Shown here in pieces: positions 31,101 through 39,477 of a stretch of 64,000 nt of DNA. The stretch spans positions 9,233,203-9,297,202 of the forward strand of contig NW_024037057.1 in assembly GCF_015706575.1 (NCBI RefSeq). The letters run 5' to 3'. Numbering within the stretch: position 1 is the first letter of the stretch; each line of letters opens with the position of its first letter. A program made the position numbers and the translations under genes. Source of the DNA: Patiria miniata. Its lineage: Eukaryota; Echinodermata; Asteroidea; Valvatida; Asterinidae. Under the pieces are notes generated by a model that was not told the DNA's origin, made no database searches, and was given only the letters and a program-made list of their open reading frames with translations.

Positions 31101-34100
31101 GAGAGTAGACTATCTGGGCTTCAATAAACAATAGTGGGCGTGTTCGTTCATTATTTACAAATCAACAAACAAATGAGAAAACAAACAAACGATTTTTGTT
31201 CAATTTTGAAGATTCAAAATGTGAAAGGCTTTCACTTTTTTTCAATACTAGATTGCCCTTCTGGACATTGGGATCCACCTTCATGTCTGAAGACCTGTCG
31301 TCGATGCTACAATGGCGGTGTTTGTGATGACGAGTCTGGTACCTGTGTCTGTGCTCCAGGGTTCAGCGGAGACAATTGCGAGCAAGGTAAATAGTTGTCA
31401 GTCTTTTAATTTGTTGAAATACAGTAGCGTTATAGGGCCACTCTCTCAGTAACATAAACACTGAACAATTATGGTAGACAGAATACAAATGAAAAAGTTC
31501 CCTTCAGTTTTTTTGTATCATCTGTAAGCCCATGAGGAAAAATCTGACTAATAAAATGAAACGTACCAGAATTAAGATATTATATAAAAGTGGAAAAAAA
31601 ATGTGTCATCTTGGCGAGTTTTTTTGCAGTCCATGGCCGTAATGTCTTTGGTAAGACTGCTGATCAGAGGTGTTCCAATAGCACCGATCCACACCACGAG
31701 GTTTGCCGAGGGCGCTTGTTCTGTCTTCCTGATCCTTATGGATGCTCGTGTGCTGCAGGTTACATGGGACTTGACTGTATGCTAGGTATTGTAGCTTGGC
31801 TTGTTTCAGTAATTTGTTTACATAAAGATAGTTCAGTTGTTATCAAAGTATTATAATTTTTTCATGGGAAAATCTTTTTGAAAGTGTATCACCCTTTATT
31901 TGTTTTCTTCAGAGTGTGCTGAAGGAACATTTGGTGCTGACTGTAAGCAGACATGTCACTGTGCATCGGGAGGAACCTGCAGTATAGATACAGGAGAATG
32001 TAGCAATGGTGAGTGTGTCTGGCGTTGGTGAAATCCATATCATTTTAGAGTTCATTATCATTGAAATAGGTCTGGATTAGCCAGTTACACAAAAATCAAT
32101 TTGTTTAATTTGCTTTTATTTGAATTTTCATCTTTATTGTTTCTTTTAATATAATTTTCCAGGGTGTGAGGCACCGTTCTTTGGAAGTAACTGCCAGTGC
32201 ACAAGTAAGAGACATTCCAAAATTAAATTAATCGAAAATAAAACAACGCTACGGTGTTTTACATTTCAAAATTAATGCAGAGATCTTAGGCATTGCTAGA
32301 ACATCCTCACTGTGATACATAAGCTCTGGATTGTTCAAAACTCATCAAATGTTACTTAAACTATCGATTTTATTTAATGCGGCAAGGAAATATCAATTTG
32401 AATGCCTTTTCTTCTTCTTCCCAATTATAGTTTTTGTTATTTAACTCCTATCGTTGTACTTGTACTTGTAATTAATTGTAACTGTAATTGTAATTGTAAT
32501 TGTAATTGTTCTTTATTACAGTGGGGGTCTCCACTCGACAAGCTTATGCTTTTTGGAGACCTCCATCCATCCATACACAATAATTCAAATGTTAAGTAAT
32601 ATTATATGTACATGTTTGTGTTGGGAAAAATTAAAGATTTGATTGATTGATTGATTGATGCATTTCACCCATTTTCATCATATTTGTATCATTTCATCAG
32701 CTCAAAATGGCGTACTTGGGCTTGCGGTGACGTCAGGCGATCCTCATCAACTGTTTGTTGCCTGGCAACCAGATCCTTGCTCTTCTGGCTACGAATTGAC
32801 AACCAGGGATGAGTGTGAAGACATTGTATCTCAGGAATCGATACCAGAAACAACTTACCATTTCATAACTGGCTTAGAGTCCACACTGAACTACACAGTA
32901 TTCATTCGGCCGTTGTACCCTGGTGATGTGAAGGGACCTGTGGTGACCTATCCACAAACAGCAACACTTAGTGAGCTTTTGTAACTTTCATAATTACATA
33001 GAATTAATTCATTCCGCAAAGACAAGTAGCTCAGTATCCACAATGAATGATACATTTTACAGATTTAAAGTTACTTTTCGAAAGACATCGGTTTTACGTC
33101 ATCCCTTAAGTTGCATGTAATTTGTAAAAACAATTATATATACTATTATTTCAGAGCCAACTGAAGCCCCAACTAAAGTGAATTGTACCTCAGTGACGTC
33201 AACCAGCCTGAGTTTTTCATGGAGTAAGCCACCTTGTGGAAGCCGAGGTGGTATCATCACAGGCTACACGTACATACTGACTGAAGTAGGCCCACCATCT
33301 ACAGAAGTCGTTCAGTCAGTGACATCAGAGGAATCGGTGACCATCCAGGGTTTATCCCCGCTCACTGAGTACAGTTTTCAGGTTGCTGCCAACACCAACG
33401 CGGGAGCCGGACCGTACAGTCAAGCTCAAGTGAAAACGACCCTCAAAGGTTAAAACATTATCAAAATATCTTTGCAAGTAACTTTCATTTGGCGTACCCT
33501 CAAAATATGTGTTAATAGCAATTCTTATTATCTTTCCAAATGTTGTATTCTCCCGCCTTTTTTTGTTTGAAATTGAGGAAGGTGTCTGTATTTTTCAAAC
33601 ATGCTTTGCCTTTCTCCTCGGACCTTGGAATTGTCCAGATCTTACAAAATCGTAAATGAAACTTCGTGAAATGAAAAGCAATTTTTGCTTGACAGATCTA
33701 GGTCCTCTTAGGCTATCAACTTGAAGAAATACATTCTTTCGTTAACTAAGGCTTAATGGCAACTGCCTGTGATTGTTTATCAACGTAATTATTTAACCAT
33801 GCTGTTTGAAATTACAGCATGTCTGCCATAACAACCTTTCTTTTGAATTCTTCAGTATACGTGTGTTTCCGGTGAAGAAATGTCGGGAGTAATTTAAACA
33901 AGATCTTTGTTAAATTACGTGACCACCAAAACCAAAAGATATCATATCTAAGATAAAGTTTTCTAACTTTTCTCCAAACTGTCTTTGTAATAGCGCCCCC
34001 AATGGATGTAGAGCCCGCCCCTGACTCCTCGGCAGTGGTAGGCGGTTCAGTAGCAGCTGCTGTAATCCTGATTCTGACGGTTATAATTGTCGTCATTGTG

Positions 34101-37100
34101 CTGTTCAAAAGGTACATCGAAATCATAATTGCTTAAAGGGAATGTACATCATTTGCTTTTGCTGTAATTTTCAGAAATGGATGGAATTGGGGGGTTGGAA
34201 ATATATAGCAAATATAGTTACACTGACTTTTTTGAGGTTTTGGGTTCGAAAAGGCTATAAAAACCAAGAAAAACAATCATTTTCCTGTAGTCTGGTTCCC
34301 TGACTCCATTTAAGAAGAAACAGAGCAGTTTACATATATTGGGGAATTGTAAGGTCAGGGAACCAGTCTAGCTGGCTTGTACCCGTTCATAGGTGTGTAA
34401 TCGATTGCAAACAAGTGCGATGGTCAACTGGGGCCAGTATTTGAAAAAAAGCCAGTTTTTTCTAACGCTGATCGGCCGATCAGCGTTGGAAATTGATACA
34501 AAAAAACCACTTTTCTTGAAAATGACAGTATACCAGGTGCCATGATTTTACAGGATGCTTTTCACTGTCATTCACTAACAGTCCAGCAAGGTATTTCAAA
34601 AGATTCGGTAGTTTTATTTTTTGATGTTTGCAAATGTTGCATTTTCCCTTTAAAGACTGAAATCATTCGCGAAAAATCTGGTTTTCTCTGTCGGCGTTGA
34701 TTAGAAAGTTAGCAGTATCTTTCCCAGGAAGATAATACAAATTTCATTTTGATATTGTTTATAATATTCAAGTAATATTCCCATATTTTTTTTCTAAAAT
34801 AAAGATGGCAATCACTTTTGATTTGATAACCCTTGAACTAATTTACAGAAGACGCCGTCGAAAGAACCAGCCTTCTGGCCTCAGCGGAGATACTTCTCTT
34901 CAACAGAGCAAAGCTTTCGAAGCAGGTGGGTTTTTTTGTCACAGCTATTAATTTTCAAATTGATTTGAATCTAATTCCGACTTGGTTGAAAGCAAAGCCC
35001 ATTATTGGCCGTGACTAGGGACTAAAAGCCTTTGCAAAATTTCAAAATCTGCTAAACCAAAAATAGCTAAGCACGAAAGGACCTCAGCAGAAATAATGTG
35101 ACAAACAACTTGCATAGCGTGAAATGCTGTGTGGAATCTTTTCCCTAACTGAAGGCCAATATTTAGGCTTAGAAAGTTTTGCTAACAGATGTGTGTGACC
35201 TTGAATTTATTTCATGTTTTGAAACCTGTCGGATGATGTTTTCTATTTAGATGTGGACTATCAGGTTCCAGAACCTACTGCGGAACCGGCCCCGTACACG
35301 AGCCTTGGCGATGGTGTAGTCACGATATCTTCCGCCCATCCCATTGCACAGAACCCAAGTACATCACAGGATGTGGATGATTATGAGGTTTCCTTATCCT
35401 CAGCCGAACCTCACGCGTACACATACGTAGACGCTGACATCATGAAGAAGTCGTCTGCACCGCAAACTGAACGAAAACCGAATCCCAAACCGCCTCTGAA
35501 ACCGCACGCCGCCAACGACGCAACGTATGAGGTTCCAGATTCTGCTGTGTACGCATCCGTGGACGAGGGTAAAGAGAAGTCTTCCGCACCGTCCGTCGCA
35601 CGCAAACCGATGCCCAAACCTCATCCGATACCATCCGTCTCGCAACCAGCTGCGGATGAATATGTGCAACAGCAGTTTTTCCAACACTTTTTCAGCCAGC
35701 TTTCGGTTCGTGCTGATGAGCTCGCAGAATACATCCGCAAGAAGGAGCAGGCTGACCAATATGGCTTTCCTGCGGATTTCAAGGTAAGTGAAAATCACGA
35801 TGTGCTGCTAATAACCAAGACGAAGTACCCAGCATTTGGTGTATCTAAAAAAAAAAAACACTACTTGTTGAGTTTTTTCAGTCACTATTAGTAGGTAAGT
35901 TTGCAGGTATACAGTGGAATTGGTGTCTTCTGCGAAGAAGTGTGGGCCGGAAACGAACCAGTGTTGAGAATTCTTCTCGGCGTGTCGTATACATACACTC
36001 TTCCTTCGTCCGGTCAGAAAAAAAGCGATCGCGTAGGAATTCGCAGGAACTGGGGACACCAAAAGTTGGAAAACGAATGTTGTGATTAAAATTACGATGT
36101 CTTATTTCTGGATGCTAGATATAGTGTCTTATTATTCTATTTTCAGACCCTTCCAGATGGTCAGTTAGGTCCAGCGACTGTGGCTTTGAAACCACAAAAC
36201 AAAACCAAGAATCGTAATGCCGATATCGTCGTCTGTAAGTATTAGTTGACATTTCGACGGCTATTTGATGCTGTAAGCTCCTTTGGTTAGAAAGCAGAAA
36301 CATAAGATTCGTAAGAATACATTACACACTTCTAGAACTGATCTGACTTTTTTTTTAATCCTTTCCTTTTGGTCAAATGTCTTTCGTGTTTCAATAGAAA
36401 ATACGCTTTGCTTCTTCATTTTTTTGGACAGTTGGTATTCCACTCAATTATATGAAACAGGCCACATTTAATTTCAAGCCACATTGTCAAAAAAATCAAA
36501 CCGCATTTTTCCCGATGTCGTTGTTCATAGATGACCATTCTCGTGTCGTGTTGGAGCCATTGCCGAATGATCCCGATTCTGATTACATAAACGCTTGCTA
36601 CATTGATGTAAGTAATAAGTACCATTTTTCATGAAAATAATTATTACTGTACACGTTTCCTAAATACGAAATTGATCAGTTTGCTGTTTTACACAATGCT
36701 CTCGACGTGCAATTTACTATTTTTTTAAATTTAAAAGAATCCCAATTTGAGTGAGCTTCAAGGTGCATCAAAACAAAATTAATACTAAAATGTTTACAAC
36801 CAAAATTGTTCATTCTTCTTTAAAGGGTTATTTGGAGAAGGACAAGTACATTGCCAGTCAAGGTAATTTAAATTGAAATCTGCTTGCCTTTAGGCCAAAA
36901 AAAAACTGAAAAAATGAAAAAGGTTTTTTTTCAATGAAAGATGTCTCAGAACCGCCAAACTCACTGGTTTGACTGGAATCCTGCTGCTGCACAATTTTAA
37001 CGTGTTTTTAGATTGGGTAATGGTCGAGAATAAGCTTTATGTGGCCTCTCTGGACTCCCATATATTTCCACTAAGTTTAGTCGGGCACCATTTGCAGTCA

Positions 37101-38998
37101 TCAGCCGACATTTGAAGCAAAAAAATCAGGTAAAAAAAAAAAACCGCGTCGCCGCACCACTTTTTGGGCAAGCTCCATACCAGAAACCGGAGACTTTTTT
37201 GGGGGGCCTTAGGCTTTAGAACTTGTTTATTTTTAAGTAATTGTATGTTCAAAAATATATAGCAGTACAAGCAACCAAAAGTATATTCAATTGCTTAAGA
37301 CGCTGATTATCTGTTGTCTAAAAGGACCAACCGAATCGACGGTAGGAGATTTCTGGCGTATGGTGTGGCAGATGAAGGTGGATAACATCATCATGCTGAA
37401 CAATCCGGTAGAAAACGGCGAGGTAACGTGGGCCATACTTCTTGCAAATAATCTCAATGTCTTAGAATGCAATTTGTTTGTAAGGAGGACTAAATGTCTT
37501 CTTAGAGAATGTTGATAGGTCTAATGTAATTTAGTATTGTAATTTGTCTAGTGTAATTTTTCAAACGTGCGTGGAATGTATAATGTAAAAAGGATAATTT
37601 TTTTTTCATTCCATTTTATGTGTCATATAAGGTGAAGTGTCACCACTACTGGCCGGATACCGGATTCAGAACGTATTCTGACATCGCAGTCAGCACTGTA
37701 GAGAAAGAGGACGTGTTCTTGGACTACACCATTCGTGTGTTTCAGATAGACAAGGTATTGCTCTTTTGGTTTCTGTATCCTTATTGGTGTCCTGACTCCT
37801 GAAATCCCTTTGCGAGGATTGGTGTTATCAAAGGCCGGTTCCTCTTTTGCCGAAGAATTGATTCATGAAAAGGTCGTTTTAACGGGGCTGTGAAAAGTAC
37901 TCAGAAACTGATTCTAAACTACTCTTTAAAGATGACTTGCTTTTAAACTTTTTTTAGCAATTTCATGTCATCAGTTTAGGTCAATTAAAGCAGAAAAATG
38001 CTTAATCGTCATACCTTATGTTTATATCACATTCAGGTGTTTAGTGCAGAAAGTAACAGGCTGGTGAAGCAGTTTCATTTCAAGACCTGGCCAGATATGG
38101 AAGCACCAGAACACCCGACTACAGTGCTCAACTTCATGCAAGTAGTGAACGCTGAACGTAACAAAGGACGCACCGTTGTACATTGCAGGTAGGAACTGTG
38201 ATTATGTGCCATGAGTGATAGTCAACAGCTAAACTGCTTGATGACGTGTCTCCTTTTTCTTGTATCAGGATCCGACTTACGTTAAGTCTGAGTTGGAAAT
38301 GTTGCTGTGGAATATTTTCTATGTCTTGGTGTCGCTTAAATTAATATTTTGCATTTCTTTTAATTAGAGTTGAAATTTAACCAATTTGGAGAATTGACCG
38401 ACATCCATGTAGGCCAATGTCTAGAATTATACTTGACACTTGCCATTTTGACACTTGCCATTGTCTTTGATTTTTTCATAGTAATGGCATTGGCCGCACA
38501 GGAACCTACATCGCCCTGGACTCCATGCTTGATCAGATGCGCCAAGAGGGACAAGTTGATGTCCTTGGCTTCATCTATCGAATGAGACAAAAACGAAACA
38601 AGATGGTGCAAACACCGGTAAGTTCTGATACATTTGTTTTTAATGGTGGGATACACATTCCAATGAATGGGATGATAAAGATGTAAATTAACATGGTGAT
38701 TTCTTCTTGTTTGAAACGTGGGCCTAATTAATATACCTGAGAAGTCAGATAACTAAGCAAAGACTTGAAGCTAGGTGGAATTGCTCCAGTTGACTAAATC
38801 ACATCTGACAGAAGGAGACCAGTGGTGTTTATAGTCCATATAGAGGGCGCTTCATTTTCACACTATCAATTCTCGATCAGTTGTGTCTATTGTGATTGAT
38901 AACATGAAATTATTTCATCGATGTTTATGTTTTAGGCGCAATACCGATTCATATTCGAAGCTCTGCTGGCTGCGTCTAAGGAAGATGACACGTCTTAA
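21779..38998 (+). CDS. Receptor tyrosine phosphatase A: F-lectin x3, Ig x2, Tie-like EGF x3, FN3 x2, TM, PTP
   Basis: Twenty-nine exons: 21779-21842, 22597-22713, 24544-24657, 26526-26801, 27473-27592, 28064-28153, 28401-28637, 29005-29112, 29642-29725, 30012-30239, 30399-30722, 30829-31092, 31252-31386, 31630-31785, 31913-32008, 32163-32204, 32701-32970, 33155-33448, 33994-34111, 34849-34925, 35251-35783, 36147-36234, 36531-36607, 36826-36862, 37325-37422, 37632-37754, 38037-38188, 38482-38617, 38936-38998. They sum to 4521 nt, 1506 residues plus stop, with every phase consistent. All introns are GT-AG except one GC-AG after exon 3. The product should be a type I membrane protein that removes phosphate from tyrosines in the cytosol. 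The EGF cluster closely matches that of Tie1/Tie2 kinases, but the catalytic domain is a phosphatase with the complete C-x5-R loop. The gene is complete and duplicated downstream. Confidence 0.93.
22145..22494 (-). mobile_element. Non-LTR retrotransposon endonuclease fragment
   Basis: The minus frame 22494-22156 contains QKLGGGVALYIHDSVKF and VTCVTYRPPKASYDDF, typical of the apurinic-like endonuclease domain of CR1/L2/jockey-type elements. The paralogous position in gene B lacks it: there 'cctcggaaagtgaggtata' follows the first-exon unit directly. It is therefore an insertion in intron 1 of phosphatase A, truncated at both ends. Confidence 0.8.
22597..26801 (+). CDS. Exons 2-4: F-type lectin (fucolectin-like) domain 1
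   Basis: Exons 22597-22713, 24544-24657 and 26526-26801, each phase 1-1. They contain SLDLRGPGITTSQSSI and ASKAVDRN (first strands), NPWWKVDLGAVYCLRKITLV then NRIDDDDDN, and VIRAGLSSNHLQNDPAVG to TARYVSVDIPRSG and LNLVEVMI. This is the F5/8-like fold of fucolectin/tachylectin-4/pentraxin-1 domains. An R-x-D triplet (NRID), like the fucose-binding RxD of F-type lectins, is present here. Exon 3 ends with a GC donor (AATG|GCAAGT). Confidence 0.85.
23150..23235 (+). pseudogene. Possible relic copy of lectin exon 3
   Basis: The stretch 'ctgcttgaggaaaatcattctg' split over 23208-23230 closely matches the active exon's CLRKITLV coding segment (24603-24628). Upstream similarity is weak and no splice sites fit. 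It is probably a fragmentary exon duplication, immediately followed by a hAT-like repeat end (GGGTAGCCAGG). Confidence 0.4.
23231..24422. repeat. Composite repeat with hAT-like GTGGCGTAGCC ends
   Basis: The left end reads CTGGTGGGGTAGCCAGG and the right end CCTTGCTACGCCACTG, the same family as 12236-12833. No matching target duplication is seen, so the two ends may belong to different copies. The interior (23270-23640) is similar to 47877-48220 in the second gene and so predates the gene duplication. Open frames inside are not genes. Confidence 0.6.
24870..25925 (-). mobile_element. Non-LTR retrotransposon 3' end (truncated)
   Basis: The minus frame 25838-25494 includes RRQYLRLAIAYTIIINF and NSYFVRTANDWNATP, the usual C-terminal tail of CR1/RTE-type reverse transcriptases ('F..RT...WN.LP'). 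About 0.6 kb of A-rich 3' UTR follows toward 24870. The 5' part is missing. It lies in intron 3 of phosphatase A; gene B has a different element in the same intron. Confidence 0.75.
27298..27440 (+). other. Candidate alternative terminal exon after lectin domain 1
   Basis: An acceptor (TTCCCTGCAG) is followed by an in-phase frame GKKVVGSVGNSDACHYDIVV to NIGKYLAPRG and a stop at 27440. If joined to exon 4 it would end the protein after lectin domain 1 and give a soluble lectin. The paralogue keeps the same acceptor and frame (53519-53616). I recognise no domain. A decayed exon is the alternative. Confidence 0.4.
27473..28637 (+). CDS. Exons 5-7: F-type lectin domain 2
   Basis: Exons 27473-27592, 28064-28153 and 28401-28637, each phase 1-1. 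Landmarks are LTDLPSSQSSTASRRYASRA, LNPWWKIDLTSVHCIGKIAI, and AVVRAGL to WIEFTCDPSRLARYVSVDIP and LALAEVMVWPC. It has the same three-exon plan as domain 1. The residue positions of the R-x-D sugar motif read RNPD here, so fucose binding is uncertain. Confidence 0.85.
29005..30239 (+). CDS. Exons 8-10: F-type lectin domain 3
   Basis: Exons 29005-29112, 29642-29725 and 30012-30239. Landmarks are LNLTDKPSTQSSTEVGSFAG, LNPWWRVDLGSSQCLGKIQV, and GVVKAGLSDNHTNNVMCGTP to LARYVSVDIPGMARLGLCEV. The expected cysteines of the fold are present (MCG, ITCD, LCEV). No R-x-D is present (VRPSVS). It is much more divergent between the two genes than domains 1 and 2. Confidence 0.85.
29285..29550 (+). mobile_element. 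tRNA-derived SINE (degraded) in intron
   Basis: An A-box-like 'tggtccagtggttacggtgt' and a B-box 'GGGTTCGAACCC' (from 29343) are followed by 'tgcccttgggca' and 'cacccaggagtatgaatggg', the same order as the complete SINE at 40090-40453. It is divergent and ends in ATT repeats. It is not a functional tRNA gene. Confidence 0.75.
30399..30722 (+). CDS. Exon 11: Ig-like domain 1 (Tie-type membrane-distal Ig)
   Basis: This 324-nt phase 1-1 exon encodes FTLVTNPALIGETGDNDATM, ASFGRQLTTGGNS, a single clear cysteine (STGCAARL) and GIDRTGVFYSEAI then TTRIQTVILPKD. The position, just before a second Ig and Tie-like EGFs, and the F/Y strand near the end suggest an Ig domain lacking the usual disulphide, as in the divergent first Ig of Tie receptors. 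The assignment is by context and weaker than the other domains. Confidence 0.6.
30829..31092 (+). CDS. Exon 12: Ig-like domain 2
   Basis: This 264-nt phase 1-1 exon includes TASIGDSVVLQM, YRWRRDRGDVIGTWNDLLSV and the Ig signature ADEGVYSCFALD, ending GIMRLIVR. The end 'RLIVR' directly before the EGF cluster is also how the Ig2 of Tie receptors ends. The partner cysteine is replaced by a hydrophobic residue (VVLQM). Confidence 0.82.
31252..32204 (+). CDS. Exons 13-16: Tie-like EGF cluster
   Basis: Exons 31252-31386, 31630-31785, 31913-32008 and 32163-32204, all phase 1-1. EGF1 has CRRCYNGGVCDDESGTCVCA then PGFSGDNC; EGF2 has CRGRLFCLPDPYGCSCAAG then YMGLDC; EGF3 has TFGADCKQTCHCASGGTC; the last exon is a short GCEAPFFGSNCQC. 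The FCLPDPYGCSCA block and the three-EGF order are diagnostic of Tie1/Tie2-type ectodomains. Confidence 0.92.
32427..32655 (+). mobile_element. Non-LTR 3' tail ending in (TTGA) repeats
   Basis: The paralogous intron has 'cttgttcccaatgatgcg' uninterrupted, while here 'cccaat' and 'gatgca' are separated by about 229 bp that contain (TAATTG) repeats, 'ggagacctccatccatcc', an A-rich end and TTGATTGATTGATTGATTGA. The simple-repeat end is typical of CR1/L2-type insertions. Confidence 0.7.
32701..33448 (+). CDS. Exons 17-18: two FN3 domains
   Basis: Exon 32701-32970 encodes an FN3-like domain (LFVAWQPDPCSSGYELTTRD, YHFITGLESTLNYTVFIRPL). Exon 33155-33448 encodes a classical FN3 (TSLSFSWSKPPCGSRGGIIT, GYTYIL, VTIQGLSPLTEYSFQVAANT, GAGPYSQAQVKT). 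The second domain is about 97% identical at DNA level to that of gene B, by eye nine differences in 294. Confidence 0.9.
33994..34111 (+). CDS. Exon 19: transmembrane segment
   Basis: The exon encodes a short acidic linker (MDVEPAPDSS), then a hydrophobic helix with AAAVILILTVIIVVIVLF and the first basic residues (KR). It begins phase 1 and ends phase 2. The next exon continues with RRRRKNQPSG, a stop-transfer signal that sets the type I orientation. Confidence 0.92.
34137..34649. mobile_element. TTAA-flanked MITE (513 bp), absent from gene B
   Basis: The inverted ends AGGGAATGTACATCATTTGC and GCAAATGTTGCATTTTCCCT are flanked by TTAA on both sides (34133-34136 and 34650-34653). Gene B has the empty site 'cataattacttaaagactg'. 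TTAA duplication indicates a piggyBac- or Kolobok-type source. It contains a perfect 24-bp palindrome (34464-34487, centre CGGCCG) and an imperfect hairpin (34288-34370) of TAGTCTGGTTCCCTGAC facing its complement. Confidence 0.92.
34849..35783 (+). CDS. Exons 20-21: cytoplasmic tail with Tyr motifs and Pro-rich repeats
   Basis: Exon 34849-34925 gives the basic membrane-proximal segment; exon 35251-35783 gives about 177 residues. Tyrosine motifs are DYQVPEP, PYTSLGD, DYEVSL, YTYVDAD, TYEVPDS and VYASVDE, mostly acidic-Y-x-x-V/L/P, as read by SH2 proteins. Two related segments each carry KSSAP, RKPxPKP and a YxxV, making an internal repeat. Pro-rich parts (NPKPPLKP, MPKPHPIP) resemble SH3 ligands. 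The exon ends with the start of the PTP domain (RADELAEYIRKKEQAD). Confidence 0.88.
35700..38998 (+). CDS. Exons 21(end)-29: single PTP catalytic domain
   Basis: The domain runs from ADELAEYIRKKEQAD to a stop at 38998. Conserved motifs in order: KNRNADIV plus YDHSRV; SDYINACYID; DKYIASQGP; DFWRMVWQ; VKCHHYWPD; FKTWPDMEAPEHP (WPD loop with acid Asp); VVHCSNGIGRTGTYIALD (HC-x5-R catalytic loop, Cys and Arg intact); KMVQTPAQYRFIFEALL (Q loop). It is predicted active. The tyrosine of the usual KNRY loop is Asn. One domain only, so it resembles the R3-type receptor phosphatases that carry FN3 ectodomains, such as PTPRB. Confidence 0.93.
36893..37208. mobile_element. PIF/Harbinger-like MITE, copy 2, TSD TTA
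   Basis: It starts GGCCAAAA and ends GGGGCC, with TTA at 36890-36892 and 37209-37211. The interior matches 1016-1337 ('tggaatcctgctgctg', 'cgtcgccgcaccact', 'ccataccagaaaccgg'). TWA duplication plus GGCC-type ends suggest PIF/Harbinger. It lies in an intron within the PTP domain. Confidence 0.85.
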
Positions 38999-39059
38999 GA
39001 GAACGTAGGGAATGGCGCCAAGAAGGCGAAGAAACAGGTGGATGCAAAACTGACTGAAA

Positions 39060-39278
39060 AATAAACCTCAATGACCTGAGTTGACCAATGAGAGGCTAAC
39101 ATTTTACATGATAGAAAACAATACACTTTGTTTATACCCGACTAACTCTGGGTATTTGCTGTTGTTTTTGTTGTTGTTTTTTCAAGTTGTGTGTGTGGTT
39201 TTTGTTTGCTTAAAATTGTACACATATACAATGTACGCTTTATTCACTTATCATTTATCCAAGATATCATTTAATAAA
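39060..39278 (+). promoter_or_regulatory. Poly(A) signals of phosphatase A
   Basis: AATAAA occurs at 39060-39065, 62 nt after the stop codon, and again at 39273-39278. Either could end the transcript; the second gives a 3' UTR of about 0.3 kb. Confidence 0.6.
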
Positions 39279-39477
39279 AATATGTAATTTACGATAATAC
39301 AGTAAACAGTGATGCATCCTTAATTACATAATTATTGTGAATAATAAGAATTGAATGAATGGTGTTAAGAAAACAAAGAAACAGTTGGATTTAAACTTAC
39401 TATTAATGATTTGAGTGGTTTCTGATTACGACCAAATTTAACGAGAAAAAACGGTAACCTGTCTATTTAGTGAACAA

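Noticed and set aside
35400-35798. 132-codon minus frame in the tail exon
   Set aside because: Arg/Cys-rich shadow of the coding strand of phosphatase A.
38620-38935. Second (D2) phosphatase domain
   Set aside because: The frame ends at 38998 shortly after the Q loop, with poly(A) signals following; there is one PTP domain only.
35800-39000. Kinase domain expected from the Tie-like ectodomain
   Set aside because: I looked for a glycine loop, HRD and DFG motifs and found none; PTP motifs fill the cytoplasmic part without a gap.
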